Notes: generated by a model not told the origin, from the sequence alone. A stretch of 64,000 nucleotides of DNA from Prauserella_A sp040645195 (GCF_040645195.1 NZ_JBEYXW010000021.1:53967-117966), one strand, 5' to 3'; positions 16,468-24,997 are shown, numbered from the stretch's first letter. Made by a program: numbers and translations.

Positions 16468-16613
16468 CACGGGCGAGATTGTCGTCATTGGACAGTTGAC
16501 CGCCGGAATCTGTTCACCCGCTCACCTGGTTGGCGAAACTCCGCTGCCGTCGCGAATTCACCTGAAACCGACATCTTGCGGATTTGTTCCCATTTCCTCC
16601 AGGAAGGCGGCGC

Positions 16614-17876
16614 ATGCGTAAATCACACGGTACGACGGTCGGCGCGGCTCTGGCCGCGCTCACCGTCACCGCACTGGCGGCCCTGCCCGCGCAGGCTGCC
16701 CACAAGGACCTCGTCGACGTGTACGCGAAGGCGGAGACCCCAGCCGTTTTCGACGACGAAGCCGGTGGCAACGCGAGTGCGGACGATCCGGCCATCTGGC
16801 GCAACCCCAGGAATCCCGACCGCAGCCTCGTCGTCGCCACCGCCAAGGAAGGCGGCCTCAGGGTGTACGACCTCGATGCCCGCGAGGTCCAATCCATCCC
16901 CGCCGCGCCCGCGCCGGGCCCCGACGACGCACCGGGCCGGATCAACAACGTGGACATCGTCGGCGACTACGCCGTCGTCAGCGACCGCGGGTTCGACACG
17001 CTGCGTATCTACCGGATCGACCCCAACCGGGCCAGCGGCCCGCTCAAGGAGGTCACCGATCCGGCGGCTGCGCCGCGGATTTTCTCCGCGAACCAGGCCG
17101 AGGTCAATGCGGAAACCACCGCGTACGGCCTCGCGGCGTGGCGGGACCGGGCGTCGGGCCGCATCTTCGCCGCCGCGACCCAGGCTGGCCGTGCCACGCT
17201 CGCGCTGCTCGAGCTCACACCGACCAGGTCGGGCAACGTGGGCTACGCCAAGGTGCGCACGCTGCAACTGCCGTCCGAGTTTCCGTTGCCGGGCGGCACC
17301 ACCTGGACCCCGTGCGAGGACCCGGGTGAGGAGCCCCAGGCCGAGGGCATGGTCGCCGACCCGGCCGCGGGCGTGCTCTACGTCGGGCAGGAGGACGTCG
17401 GCGTCTGGCGGCTGAAGACCGACTTCACCGGCCGCCCCAAGCTGATCGACAAGGTGCACGACTTCGGCGTTGCCTACACCCAGGACCCCGAAACCGGGGA
17501 ATGCACCTTCGGCGCCGACCCCGGCTACGGCGGCAAGGTCCTCACCGCCGACGTCGAGGGACTGACCATCATGTACCAGCGCAACGGTCAGGGCTATCTG
17601 CTGGTTTCCAGCCAGGGCGACAACACCTTCGCCGTGTACGGCCGTCACGACAACAAGTACAAGGGCGGTTTCCGGGTCGCACCGGGATCGGTGATCGACG
17701 GCGCCGAGGACTGCGACGGTGCGGCCGTGTTGAACGAACCGCTCGGCGACCGCTACCCGAACGGTCTGCTGGTCGTCCACGACGGCTACGACGACCCGCA
17801 GGTCGACGGCAGGGAGGGATCGAACTACAAGTTCCTCGACCTGCGCGAGGTGACCACCGCGGTCGGCCTGCGCTGA
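16614..17876 (+). CDS. Secreted beta-propeller (3-)phytase
   Basis: Calcium-dependent extracellular phosphatase that releases phosphate from phytate; 420 residues. A signal peptide covers about residues 1-29 (LAALPAQAAHK). The phytase propeller starts DVYAKAETPAVFDDEAG and has the diagnostic SADDPAIWRNPRNPDRSLVV, TAKEGGLRVYDLD, GRINNVDIVGDYAVVSDRGF, EPQAEGMVADPAAGVLYV and SSQGDNTFAVYGR. The acidic residues at these positions bind the calcium ions. Monocistronic. A PhoP-like half site (GTTCACCCG, 16512-16520) lies upstream, which would fit phosphate control but is weak on its own. Confidence 0.93.
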   Translation: MRKSHGTTVGAALAALTVTALAALPAQAAHKDLVDVYAKAETPAVFDDEAGGNASADDPAIWRNPRNPDRSLVVATAKEGGLRVYDLDAREVQSIPAAPAPGPDDAPGRINNVDIVGDYAVVSDRGFDTLRIYRIDPNRASGPLKEVTDPAAAPRIFSANQAEVNAETTAYGLAAWRDRASGRIFAAATQAGRATLALLELTPTRSGNVGYAKVRTLQLPSEFPLPGGTTWTPCEDPGEEPQAEGMVADPAAGVLYVGQEDVGVWRLKTDFTGRPKLIDKVHDFGVAYTQDPETGECTFGADPGYGGKVLTADVEGLTIMYQRNGQGYLLVSSQGDNTFAVYGRHDNKYKGGFRVAPGSVIDGAEDCDGAAVLNEPLGDRYPNGLLVVHDGYDDPQVDGREGSNYKFLDLREVTTAVGLR

Positions 17877-17897
17877 TCCCTGCCTGATCCCTGCCCA

Positions 17898-17930
17898 GTG
17901 CCCGTCCGCGCCCCGTGCGCGGACGGGCAC
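17898..17930. terminator. Bidirectional hairpin terminator
   Basis: Perfect 13-bp stem (GTGCCCGTCCGCG with its complement) and a seven-base loop in the 64-bp gap between the convergent phytase and multicopper oxidase genes. Confidence 0.8.
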
Positions 17931-17940
17931 CCATCTCCGG

Positions 17941-19494
17941 TCATACGGCCTCGAAGGCCGCCATCATGGCCATGTCCTCGTGCTCGAGGTTGTGGCAGTG
18001 CAGTAGATACTTTCCGGCGTAGCCGTCGAAACGCACCGCCACGTCAACGAACTCCGCCGGCCGAACGTCCACTGTGTCCTTCCAGCCCGCGTCGAGGCGA
18101 CCGGGACCGCCGCCACTGCGACCGATGACCTGAAACGGCGACAGGTGGATGTGCACGGGGTGGTGCAGATCCGTGAACAGGCGCCAGATCTCGACCTCGC
18201 CGAGCTTCGGGCGCGCGTCCATCCGGCCGGGATCGAAGGCCCTGCCGTTGATCGTCCAGCCCCGGTGACCGTTGACGATTCCCCGGCTGAAGCGCCACTC
18301 CCGGTGCACTCGTGCCGTGGTGTGTGGCAGCGGTTCGATCTCGGCCAGCGTGCGCGGAACGGTGCTGTCGTCGGACGCCTTGCGAGCGACCACGAAACGC
18401 ATGACCTCCGCGGTCGATCCGGCGCCCAGTTGGTTGCGTAACACCACCTCGGTACCTACCGGGTAGCGCGCGAAGTCGACCACCACCTCGAACCGTTCCC
18501 CCGGTGCGGCGTCGAGCCGGTCCTGCGTCACCGGCGCGGCGAGCAGGCCCGCATCGGAGCCGATCTGCACGAAGCCGCCGCCATCGGGCGCCGCGTCCAG
18601 CACGAGCCCGTAACGCCGCGCATTGGACGCGTTGAGGATGCGGAAGCGGTACCGCGCCGCGTCGACCTCCAGCGTCGGCCATGGCGCACCGTTCACCAGA
18701 ATGACGTCGCCCATGACGCCTTCCATGTAGTCGTCCTGTACGCCGGGCGTGGTCTGCAGACTCGGATCGAGCGCCGGGTACAGGAGCGAGCCGTCCTCGT
18801 TGAACGCGCGGTCACAGATCATCAGCGGGATGTCCCGTTCCCCGTGCGGCAGCGGAAGACCATCGCTCACCTCGTCATCGATGAGGTGGAAACCGGCGAG
18901 CCCGCGCCACACCTGCGGCGCGGTGAAATCCATCCGGTGGTCGTGGTACCAGAGCGTGGCGGCAGGCTGGGCCAGCGGGTACACGTACTCGCGACTGCCC
19001 TGCCGGGTGTCACCGGTCATCGCGGCGTGCTGACCGTGCTGGCCATGCCCGCCGGCCTGCCCGCCGACGGGGTACACCAGGTCGACGGGGTAGCCGTCGT
19101 GCTCCGGCGGAGTGTGGCCGCCATGCAGGTGCACCACGGTCGGCACGGGCAGCTCGTTGCGGTGTGTCACGACGGCCGTGCGGCCCGATCGGGAGCGGAT
19201 GGTCGGGCCGGGGAACGTGCCGTCGTAACCGAAGATCGGGGTGCGGTACCCCGGCACGATCTCCAGGACGGCCTGCCGTTGGACGATGTCGTAGTAGTCG
19301 GCCTGCCCGTCGGACCGCGTGGGCTTCTTCACCGCCGGGATCGGTAGTGGCACGCGGAACCGCGGTGGCAGCGGGATGCTGCTGCGTAACAGGTCCGCGG
19401 TCTGACCGGCACCCGCGTCACCGCAACCGGCGAGGCCAACCGCGACCGCACCGGCGCCGACCAGGCTCAGAAATCCCCTACGCGACAGGCTCAT
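17941..19494 (-). CDS. Tat-exported multicopper oxidase
   Basis: Copper enzyme of 517 residues (CotA/SufI/CueO-like), probably an exported lipoprotein: the N-terminus has the twin-arginine motif SRRGFLSLV and then a lipobox-like VGLAGC. All four copper-binding clusters are present: VVHLHGGHTPP, LWYHDHRMD, HHPVHIHLSPF and LLHCHNLEHEDMAMM. The Met after the last motif is the type 1 axial ligand. A His/Gly-rich insert (GGHGQHGQHAAM) in domain 1 could bind extra copper. It is translated together with the upstream membrane protein (17-bp overlap). Bilirubin-, phenol- or Cu(I)-oxidase activity is possible. Confidence 0.92.
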   Translation of the reverse strand: MSLSRRGFLSLVGAGAVAVGLAGCGDAGAGQTADLLRSSIPLPPRFRVPLPIPAVKKPTRSDGQADYYDIVQRQAVLEIVPGYRTPIFGYDGTFPGPTIRSRSGRTAVVTHRNELPVPTVVHLHGGHTPPEHDGYPVDLVYPVGGQAGGHGQHGQHAAMTGDTRQGSREYVYPLAQPAATLWYHDHRMDFTAPQVWRGLAGFHLIDDEVSDGLPLPHGERDIPLMICDRAFNEDGSLLYPALDPSLQTTPGVQDDYMEGVMGDVILVNGAPWPTLEVDAARYRFRILNASNARRYGLVLDAAPDGGGFVQIGSDAGLLAAPVTQDRLDAAPGERFEVVVDFARYPVGTEVVLRNQLGAGSTAEVMRFVVARKASDDSTVPRTLAEIEPLPHTTARVHREWRFSRGIVNGHRGWTINGRAFDPGRMDARPKLGEVEIWRLFTDLHHPVHIHLSPFQVIGRSGGGPGRLDAGWKDTVDVRPAEFVDVAVRFDGYAGKYLLHCHNLEHEDMAMMAAFEAV

Positions 19495-19936
19495 GCGCCG
19501 TCTCCTGTTTCCTCTGGGCCTTGCGGTCCATTCGCGACAGTCGCGCCACCGGCCGGAAGACCCAGACGCACAGGTGCAATGACATGAGCACGATGAAGAC
19601 TCCCAGCGGGATGTGCACGGCGAGCTGCCTGCTGTAGCCCATACCGGTCTGCAGCCCCACCGCGGCGAACTGCACGACGGTGAAGACCAGCGGGATTGCC
19701 GATCCGCGCCCCGCCACCAGGTACGCGACTCCGGCGGCTGCCTGGAGCACCAACAGCCCGCTGATGATGTGCGCGTTCGACTCGTGGTAGCCGAGGAAGT
19801 CGAAGGTGCCCGACAGGTAGCCACCGGCGAGCACCGGCTGCGCGAGCACACAGATCGTGCCGAGGACGACCGTGGCCCTCAGCAGCAGGAGCGTGCGCAC
19901 CGGATGGGTGCTCGCCGGCTCAGTGGTTGCGTTCAC
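19478..19936 (-). CDS. Four-helix membrane protein (DUF6220-like)
   Basis: Integral membrane protein of 152 residues with four hydrophobic segments. Conserved-looking His residues lie in FLGYHESNAHIISG, LAVHIPLGVF and LMSLHLCVWVF, a pattern reminiscent of small cytochrome b561-like proteins, although haem binding is only a guess. The GTG start lies in the divergent promoter region next to the PadR gene. Its end overlaps the multicopper oxidase start by 17 bp, so it may pass electrons to, or anchor, the oxidase. Confidence 0.78.
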   Translation of the reverse strand: MNATTEPASTHPVRTLLLLRATVVLGTICVLAQPVLAGGYLSGTFDFLGYHESNAHIISGLLVLQAAAGVAYLVAGRGSAIPLVFTVVQFAAVGLQTGMGYSRQLAVHIPLGVFIVLMSLHLCVWVFRPVARLSRMDRKAQRKQETAHEPVA

Positions 19937-19945
19937 GGCTCGACC

Positions 19946-19970
19946 TTATAGGTAGACAGCCTACTTATAA
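19946..19970. promoter_or_regulatory. PadR operator A
   Basis: Inverted repeat with arms TTATAGGTAG and CTACTTATAA around five bases. It sits 10 bp from the GTG of the membrane protein/oxidase unit. The GTAG-N5-CTAC core recurs at 20007-20019 before the PadR gene. Confidence 0.7.
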
Positions 19971-20006
19971 ATCCGGGACGTCCCGGAGAAAACCCTGAAA
20001 ATATGC

Positions 20007-20019
20007 GTAGACTTCCTAC
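20007..20019. promoter_or_regulatory. PadR operator B
   Basis: GTAGACTTCCTAC shares the GTAG-N5-CTAC core with operator A and ends two bases before the PadR GTG start. Binding here would block the regulator's own expression, which appears to have almost no leader. Confidence 0.6.
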
Positions 20020-20021
20020 CT

Positions 20022-20345
20022 GTGAACCCCGATGCGATCCGCGGGCATCTGGACGGCATGCTGCTCGCTGTACTCGAAGACGAGCCGTTGCACGGCTACG
20101 GGATCATCGAGGCGTTGCACCGGCGCAGTGGCGGCACATTGGACATGCCGACCGGCACGGTCTACCCCGCACTGCGCAGGCTCGAACGCGCACACTGGAT
20201 CGACGGTTCGTGGAGCACGGTCGGCGGCCGCAAACGGCGTACCTACACGCTCAGCCGGGCCGGTCGCCAGGAGCTGGTGCGGCGCCGCTCGGAGTGGATC
20301 CGGTTCAGCGGGATTGTGGGCAGCGTGCTGGGAGGTACGACATGA
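20022..20345 (+). CDS. PadR-family transcriptional regulator
   Basis: Small repressor of 107 residues, the short PadR-s2 type. The winged helix is LLAVLEDEPLHGYGIIEALH, then LDMPTGTVYPALRRLERAHW and GGRKRRTYTLSRAGRQEL. The GTG start follows an operator-like repeat directly. It overlaps the next gene by ATGA; such PadR/HAAS-type pairs are common. It is divergent from the multicopper oxidase unit with two matching GTAG-N5-CTAC sites between them, so it probably controls both directions. Confidence 0.92.
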   Translation: MNPDAIRGHLDGMLLAVLEDEPLHGYGIIEALHRRSGGTLDMPTGTVYPALRRLERAHWIDGSWSTVGGRKRRTYTLSRAGRQELVRRRSEWIRFSGIVGSVLGGTT

Positions 20346-21016
20346 CGGCCGACCCGGTAACGGCGACGATCAGGACGCTCCAGCGGTCCTTGCGCGGTCC
20401 ACGCCGGGCGCGCGCCGAGATGGTGCGCGAGGTTCACGACGGGCTCGCGGATGCGGTCGAGGGTTACCGCGACGCAGGGCTCCCACTCGCCGAGGCCCAG
20501 TTCAGGGCGGTCGCGGACTTCGGCGACCCGCGCCACGTCGCCGCGGAGCTACAGGCCGAGCTCGCCGCCCGCTATGGCCGCTTCGCCGCCGCGCGGATGG
20601 CGATCGCGTTTCCCATGCTCATGCTGCTGTGGGACCAGATATGGGCGGGCGATCCGGCAACAGCCCACGCGCAGGCCACCACGGCCACGACGCTGCTGGC
20701 CGACCTGATCGACGTGCTGTCGCTGACTGCCGCCGCCGGCAGCCTCCTGGCCCGCGCCCGGCTGAGCCTCGGCGCCCGGCGCGGCGTCGATCCGGACCGC
20801 GTGACCAGGGGCATCGGCTTCCTCGCGCTGTGCACGCTGGTCTCCATCGGCGGCGGAAGCATCCTGCTGAACCTGGTGAACGACTGGCCGGACGAGGGGC
20901 TGTACGACACACCTCTGGCCATCGGCGTTTTCCTCACCACCGTCAGCGTCGCGATCTGGGTCGGGGTGAGCGGGCACCGCTGCCTGCTGCTGGGCCGACT
21001 CGCCCGCATCGCCTAG
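20342..21016 (+). CDS. HAAS/permease-prefix-domain membrane protein
   Basis: Membrane protein of 224 residues. The N-terminal ~85 residues form a helical cytosolic domain of the HAAS/permease-prefix type (MVREVHDGLADAVEGYRDAG, then EAQFRAVADFGDPRHVAAEL) that typically accompanies PadR regulators. About four or five hydrophobic segments follow (AIAFPMLMLLWDQIW, LLADLIDVLSLTAAAGSLL, GIGFLALCTLVSIGGGSILL and two more). Coupled to padR by ATGA. A role in sensing envelope stress together with the PadR protein is inferred from similar pairs; no transport function is evident. Confidence 0.8.
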   Translation: MTADPVTATIRTLQRSLRGPRRARAEMVREVHDGLADAVEGYRDAGLPLAEAQFRAVADFGDPRHVAAELQAELAARYGRFAAARMAIAFPMLMLLWDQIWAGDPATAHAQATTATTLLADLIDVLSLTAAAGSLLARARLSLGARRGVDPDRVTRGIGFLALCTLVSIGGGSILLNLVNDWPDEGLYDTPLAIGVFLTTVSVAIWVGVSGHRCLLLGRLARIA

Positions 21017-21107
21017 CCGAGCTGCCGGCTCAGGTTGGTGGGCTGGGTATCCCTGTCGCCGCCGTAGCGTCATCGAGCACATCGTCGGCGCGCAGCTGGC
21101 TGAGCTG

Positions 21108-21150
21108 ACACCGCCGTCCAGCGGGCGTTGCGCCCGCTGGACGGCGGTGT
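21108..21150. terminator. Strong hairpin terminator
   Basis: A perfect 20-bp stem (ACACCGCCGTCCAGCGGGCG and its complement) with a TTG loop, lying seven bases before the stop of the convergent amidase gene. It serves both directions. Confidence 0.88.
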
Positions 21151-21156
21151 CGATCC

Positions 21157-23088
21157 TCAGTAGTAGCGGACGGTGACCGCTTTGGTCGAGGCGTTCCAGG
21201 TGATGTAGCCGTGCTCGAAGTTGCTGCGGCGGCCACCCGGGATCGCGAACTCGTCACTGGTCGGGTAACCCAGCCTGGACCGCTCCCAGCCCAGCGAACC
21301 CCACTTCGACTTGATGGCGCCAAAGATCGCGTTCGCGCCGGTCGTCGGCGTCCAGTACACCGAACCGCCGGTGAAGTGGTTGTAGCGGCCGCGGCGGTCC
21401 GGCGTACCGAGTTCGTCGGTCGACGGGTACCGGAGCGTGCCGCGCTCCCAGCCGAGCTTCGCCCACTTCGACTTGATGGAGCCGTACACGGCGTGCGCGC
21501 CGGTGGACGAGGTCCAGTAGACCGAACCGCGCTCGAAGTGGTTGTAGCGGCCGACGCGGTCGGGCGTCGTGCCCTCATCGGACGTCGGGTAGCCGAGCGG
21601 GCTGCGCTCCCAGCCCAACTGGCCCCACTTGGTCTTGATCGAACCGCGGATCTCGTGGGCGCCGGTCGTGGACGTCCAGTACACGGAGCCGCCCGTGAAG
21701 TGGTTGTAGCGGCCGCGGCTGTCCGGCGTGCGCAGCTCGTCCGTCTTCGGGTAACCGAGGTGCCCCGCCTCGCTGCCGAACCGCGCCCAGGTGTTGCGGA
21801 TGGAGCCCTCGACGGAGTGCGCTCCCGTACCGGCGGACCAGTACACGGACTTGGCATCCGTGGCGAACGTGGTGCGCAGACCGCCCGCGGCCGCTTCCTG
21901 CTCGAGCCGGTAGACGCCCTGCAGCGCTCCGGCATCGGCGCCGGAGGTCGTCCAGTACTGGTAAATCGGGCTGGCCGTCCAGTCGCCCATCAGCTCGGCG
22001 ACGCGCTGGCGGATGAGCGCCAACTGCGCGTAGCCGAGATCACCGGGGCACACGGTGGTGCCGACGTCGCGGTGGCCGTAGATCGTCGGCAGCGTGACAT
22101 CGGTGCCCTCGGTGTACTTCCCGCTGCCGGCGCCCGCGGTGAGCGTGACGGTGCCATTGGGATCGCGATAGCCACGGGAGAACTTCCACGCCACGAACTT
22201 CGACACGGACTCCAGCTGCTCAGCGCTGGGTGCGACGTCGGTGTAGGTGCCGATCATCGAGACGCCGACGGTGAACTTGTTGAAGCCGCCGGCATGCGCG
22301 CCCCACACGGGGCGGTCGAGCCCGCCGAAACGTCCCTCGAAGATCTGACCGAACTTGTCGACGAGCACGTTGTAGCCGATGTCGCACCAGTCCAGATCCT
22401 GCGCGTGGTAGGCGTAGAAGCCACGCATCAGCCGGGCCGAGTCCGCCGCGGTGTAGTCGTTGCTGGATGCGGTGTGGTGCAGCGTCGCCGCCTTGACGGT
22501 GGGGCTGTACTCGGCGCCGATGCCCTGCCTGGCGTAACACTCGGTGCGGATCGACTCGTCGGCGGCCCAGCCCGCGCGACTGATGACGGTCGGCATCGCC
22601 GATCCAGCGGCGGCGCGCGGCGCGATGTCGTCACCGGTGCTGTGACCGGGGTCGATCAGTACGGCGGACAGTTCCGTCGCCGGCGCGGGCGACCCACCGC
22701 GCTCGGCCCGTACCCGCAGGGCCGTCGAGTCGCCGACCCACACCGGCTCGCTGCCGTTGCTCTGGCCTTTCTTGCCCTTGTCGAGCCCGTCGAGCGGCTC
22801 CAGCTCGGTCCAGTCGCTCCAGCTGCCGTCGACCTGCTGCGCCTGCACCTCGATCAGGTCCGGCGCGGGGCCGGACCACCGCAGCGCAGCCACGGCGAAC
22901 GGCTTGTCGGCCTGGATCTCGCGCACACCCGCAGTCCGCGCGACGCCGGGCGCATCGGCGAGCCGGACCTTCTCGATGACCGGCTTCACCGAGGCCGGTT
23001 TCCCCGCTGGCGGAGCGGCGTTGGACACCACTGGGATCAACCCCAGCGGTAAGGCGATAACGACAGCGGTGACCCACCGAGGACGCAC
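21157..23088 (-). CDS. Secreted PGRP/amidase_2 N-acetylmuramoyl-L-alanine amidase with LGFP repeats
   Basis: Extracellular peptidoglycan amidase of 643 residues. The GTG at 23088 is preceded by GGGGG and gives a signal peptide (AVVIALPLGLIPVVSNAAPP); the longer open frame lacks one. A beta-rich N-domain (to about 160) is followed by the amidase domain (about 165-330) with zinc ligands in AATLHHTASSNDY and IYGHRDVGTTVCPGD. The C-terminal third holds about five LGFP repeats (for example LGYPTSDE, then GRYNHFERGSVYWTSSTGAH), thought to anchor proteins to mycolic-acid-type or arabinogalactan walls. Gene is single and has a 355-bp upstream gap. Confidence 0.93.
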   Translation of the reverse strand: MRPRWVTAVVIALPLGLIPVVSNAAPPAGKPASVKPVIEKVRLADAPGVARTAGVREIQADKPFAVAALRWSGPAPDLIEVQAQQVDGSWSDWTELEPLDGLDKGKKGQSNGSEPVWVGDSTALRVRAERGGSPAPATELSAVLIDPGHSTGDDIAPRAAAGSAMPTVISRAGWAADESIRTECYARQGIGAEYSPTVKAATLHHTASSNDYTAADSARLMRGFYAYHAQDLDWCDIGYNVLVDKFGQIFEGRFGGLDRPVWGAHAGGFNKFTVGVSMIGTYTDVAPSAEQLESVSKFVAWKFSRGYRDPNGTVTLTAGAGSGKYTEGTDVTLPTIYGHRDVGTTVCPGDLGYAQLALIRQRVAELMGDWTASPIYQYWTTSGADAGALQGVYRLEQEAAAGGLRTTFATDAKSVYWSAGTGAHSVEGSIRNTWARFGSEAGHLGYPKTDELRTPDSRGRYNHFTGGSVYWTSTTGAHEIRGSIKTKWGQLGWERSPLGYPTSDEGTTPDRVGRYNHFERGSVYWTSSTGAHAVYGSIKSKWAKLGWERGTLRYPSTDELGTPDRRGRYNHFTGGSVYWTPTTGANAIFGAIKSKWGSLGWERSRLGYPTSDEFAIPGGRRSNFEHGYITWNASTKAVTVRYY

Positions 23089-23304
23089 TGAACCCCCATA
23101 GCCTGAACGAAAGGTAAGGATGATCCGCGAATAGCGGCCCGCGGAGATTAACCCACGAACGTGGCATGGCAAAGATACTTTCGTCTGCCGTGGACGATCA
23201 CGAACTGTTGGCACAGTTGGCAAATCGCTACACAGCGAGTTCGCCTCGTCATCGACGAGCATAAGTCGGATTTTCGTCACCAATTCGTTACCAAAGGCGT
23301 GAGC

Positions 23305-23323
23305 TGCGGTAAGGCTCGCCTTG
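23305..23323. promoter_or_regulatory. Possible second (weak) iron box
   Basis: TGCGGTAAGGCTCGCCTTG keeps 12 of 19 positions of the DtxR/IdeR consensus TTAGGTTAGGCTAACCTAA, with the central AGGCT and CCT. It is 62 bp upstream of the stronger box. Confidence 0.35.
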
Positions 23324-23385
23324 CCCGGCGACTCGTCCTGTTTGCCCATCTGCGCAGGTCAGATGATCTTTTGACCGCTGGACTT

Positions 23386-23404
23386 TCAGGTGAGGCTTAC
23401 CTAA
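23386..23404. promoter_or_regulatory. DtxR/IdeR iron box before efeU
   Basis: TCAGGTGAGGCTTACCTAA matches 16 of 19 positions of the DtxR/IdeR consensus and ends 39 bp before the efeU ATG, where bound repressor would block transcription. Iron-replete repression of efeU is the expected outcome. Confidence 0.85.
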
Positions 23405-23443
23405 AACCTACGTCGAGAGATCCGTTCGGCGAGGAGGCTCGAC

Positions 23444-24292
23444 ATGCTTTTCTCCAGCACACTGATCGGGCTTCGCGAAGGGCTCGAAGCGGCCTTGGTG
23501 GTCAGCATCCTGGTCGCGTTCCTGGTCCGAACGGACCGCAGGCACGCGTTGCGCTGGGTGTGGCTCGGCGTGTCCGTCGCCGCCGTGTTGTCCGTCACGG
23601 TGGGCGCGATTCTCACGTACAGCACCGCGCAACTGTCGTTCGAGCAACAGGAACTACTCGGCGGCACACTGTCGATCGTCGCGGTCGGCTTCGTCACCGG
23701 GATGATCTTCTGGATGCGCAAGGCATCGCGGACCATCGCCGCCGAACTGCGCGGCAAGCTCTCCGATGCGCTCAAGGTGGGCCCGCTTGCCGTGCTCCTG
23801 CTCGCCTTCCTCGCGGTGGGCCGCGAAGGACTGGAGACCGCGGTGTTCTTCTACGCCGCGGTGGAGACGGCGCAGGGCGGAACCGCGGAGCCACTGCTCG
23901 GTTTCGGCCTCGGCATCGTCGTCGCCATCGCGCTGGCCTACCTGCTCTACCGTGGCGCCGTCCGGTTCGATCTCGGCCGGTTCTTCACCATCACCGGCGT
24001 TCTGCTGGTCTTCGTCGCCGCAGGCGTGCTCGCCTACGGTCTGCACGACTTGCAGGAAGCCGGATTCCTGCCGGGGCTGCGCGTACTCGCCTTCGACACC
24101 TCGGCGGCGATCCCCGAGGGCAGTTGGTACGGCACGCTGCTCAAGGGCATCTTCAACTACTCGCAGCAGACGACCGTCCTGCAAGCGGTGGCCTGGGCTG
24201 CGTATGTCGCGGTCGTGCTGCCCCTGTTCCTCCGGCCGGTCCGTCGGCCCGAGGAGTCCAAGCCCGCCGAGGCCGTCAAGGAGAGTTCGTGA
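23444..24292 (+). CDS. efeU: EfeU/FTR1-type high-affinity iron permease
   Basis: Inner-membrane iron permease of 282 residues with seven predicted helices. Both diagnostic FTR1 motifs are present: REGLE at residues 11-15 and again at about 127-131; their Glu residues bind iron in the channel. Full length for the family. It is preceded by an iron box and followed with a GTGA overlap by a short EfeO-like lipoprotein. The usual third partner, the haem peroxidase EfeB, is absent, so the system resembles a reduced EfeUO. Confidence 0.93.
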   Translation: MLFSSTLIGLREGLEAALVVSILVAFLVRTDRRHALRWVWLGVSVAAVLSVTVGAILTYSTAQLSFEQQELLGGTLSIVAVGFVTGMIFWMRKASRTIAAELRGKLSDALKVGPLAVLLLAFLAVGREGLETAVFFYAAVETAQGGTAEPLLGFGLGIVVAIALAYLLYRGAVRFDLGRFFTITGVLLVFVAAGVLAYGLHDLQEAGFLPGLRVLAFDTSAAIPEGSWYGTLLKGIFNYSQQTTVLQAVAWAAYVAVVLPLFLRPVRRPEESKPAEAVKESS

Positions 24293-24657
24293 TCAACAAG
24301 TCCCTCGCCGCCCTCGCCGGGAGCGTCGTCCTGCTCACCCTCGCCGCGTGTGGCAACGAGGCGGCCACCGGTGGCGGTGCGATCCCCGTCGAGGCGACCG
24401 ACAGCGCGTGCTCGGTCTCGACGACGACCGCTAAGACCGGCACGGTGACCTTCGAGGTGAACAACAAGGGCACCCAGGTGACCGAGTTCTACTTCTACGC
24501 CGCGGGCGACCGGACCATCGGCGAGGTCGAGAACATCGCGCCGGGCCTTACCCGTCAGCTCACGGTCCAGGTGCCGGCTGCAGGGACCTACCAGACCGCA
24601 TGCAAGCCGGGTATGGCAGGCGAGGGCATCCGCGGCGACTTCCAGGTGACCGGATAG
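24289..24657 (+). CDS. EfeO-like cupredoxin lipoprotein lacking the M75 domain
   Basis: Exported lipoprotein of 122 residues. The N-terminus has a lipobox (LTLAACG). The mature part is an EfeO-type cupredoxin: SACSVSTTTAKTGTVTFEVN, GTQVTEFYFYAAGDRTIGEV, ENIAPGLTRQLTVQVPAAGT and a C-terminal QTACKPGMAGEGIRG. Full EfeO proteins have an additional C-terminal M75 imelysin-like domain of over 200 residues (HxxE), which is missing because this gene stops cleanly after the cupredoxin. Coupled to efeU. It probably delivers iron to EfeU, using the Cys/Met/Glu ligands of the cupredoxin alone. Confidence 0.83.
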   Translation: MINKSLAALAGSVVLLTLAACGNEAATGGGAIPVEATDSACSVSTTTAKTGTVTFEVNNKGTQVTEFYFYAAGDRTIGEVENIAPGLTRQLTVQVPAAGTYQTACKPGMAGEGIRGDFQVTG

Positions 24658-24664
24658 GCGCCGG

Positions 24665-24997
24665 TTACGAACGCGGCGCGTACATGATCACGGCGACACC
24701 GACGAGGCACAGCGCGGCGCCGGCGTAGTCCCACCGGTCGGGCTGGAACTTGTCCACGACCATGCCCCACGCCAGCGAGCCCGCCACGAAAATCCCGCCG
24801 TAGGCGGCCAGGACCCTGCCGAAATTGGCGTCCGGCTGAAACGTCGCCACGAAGCCGTAAATACCGAGCGAGATCACGCCCGCGGCCACCCAGAGCAGTC
24901 CGCGATGCTCGCGCACACCCTGCCAGACCAGCCATGCACCGCCGATCTCGGTGAGGGCGGCGAGCACGAACAACACCACGGAACGCACGGTCGTCAT
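24665..24997 (-). CDS. YnfA/UPF0060-family small membrane protein
   Basis: Integral membrane protein of 110 residues with four helices, typical UPF0060 length. Family motifs are FVLAALTEIGGAWLVWQGVR, GVISLGIYGFVATFQPDANF, GRVLAAYGGIFVAGSLAWG and RWDYAGAALCLVGVAVIMYA. It resembles half-size SMR-type transporters. It lies 85 bp downstream of the Cys-rich peptide gene on the same strand and may share its transcript. Its transport substrate is unknown. Confidence 0.9.
   Translation of the reverse strand: MTTVRSVVLFVLAALTEIGGAWLVWQGVREHRGLLWVAAGVISLGIYGFVATFQPDANFGRVLAAYGGIFVAGSLAWGMVVDKFQPDRWDYAGAALCLVGVAVIMYAPRS

Larger units (their letters stand above)
23089..23443. other. 355-bp gap between the divergent amidase and efeU genes
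   Basis: No convincing gene. The region is less GC-rich than its surroundings and must hold two divergent promoters. The efeU side carries an iron box (23386-23404) and a weaker second one (23305-23323). The middle (23150-23290) shows nothing I can name. Confidence 0.6.

Noticed and set aside
21211..23052. A 613-codon plus-strand frame over the amidase gene
   Set aside because: The opposite strand has clear amidase and LGFP repeat motifs; this frame has none and reflects high GC content.
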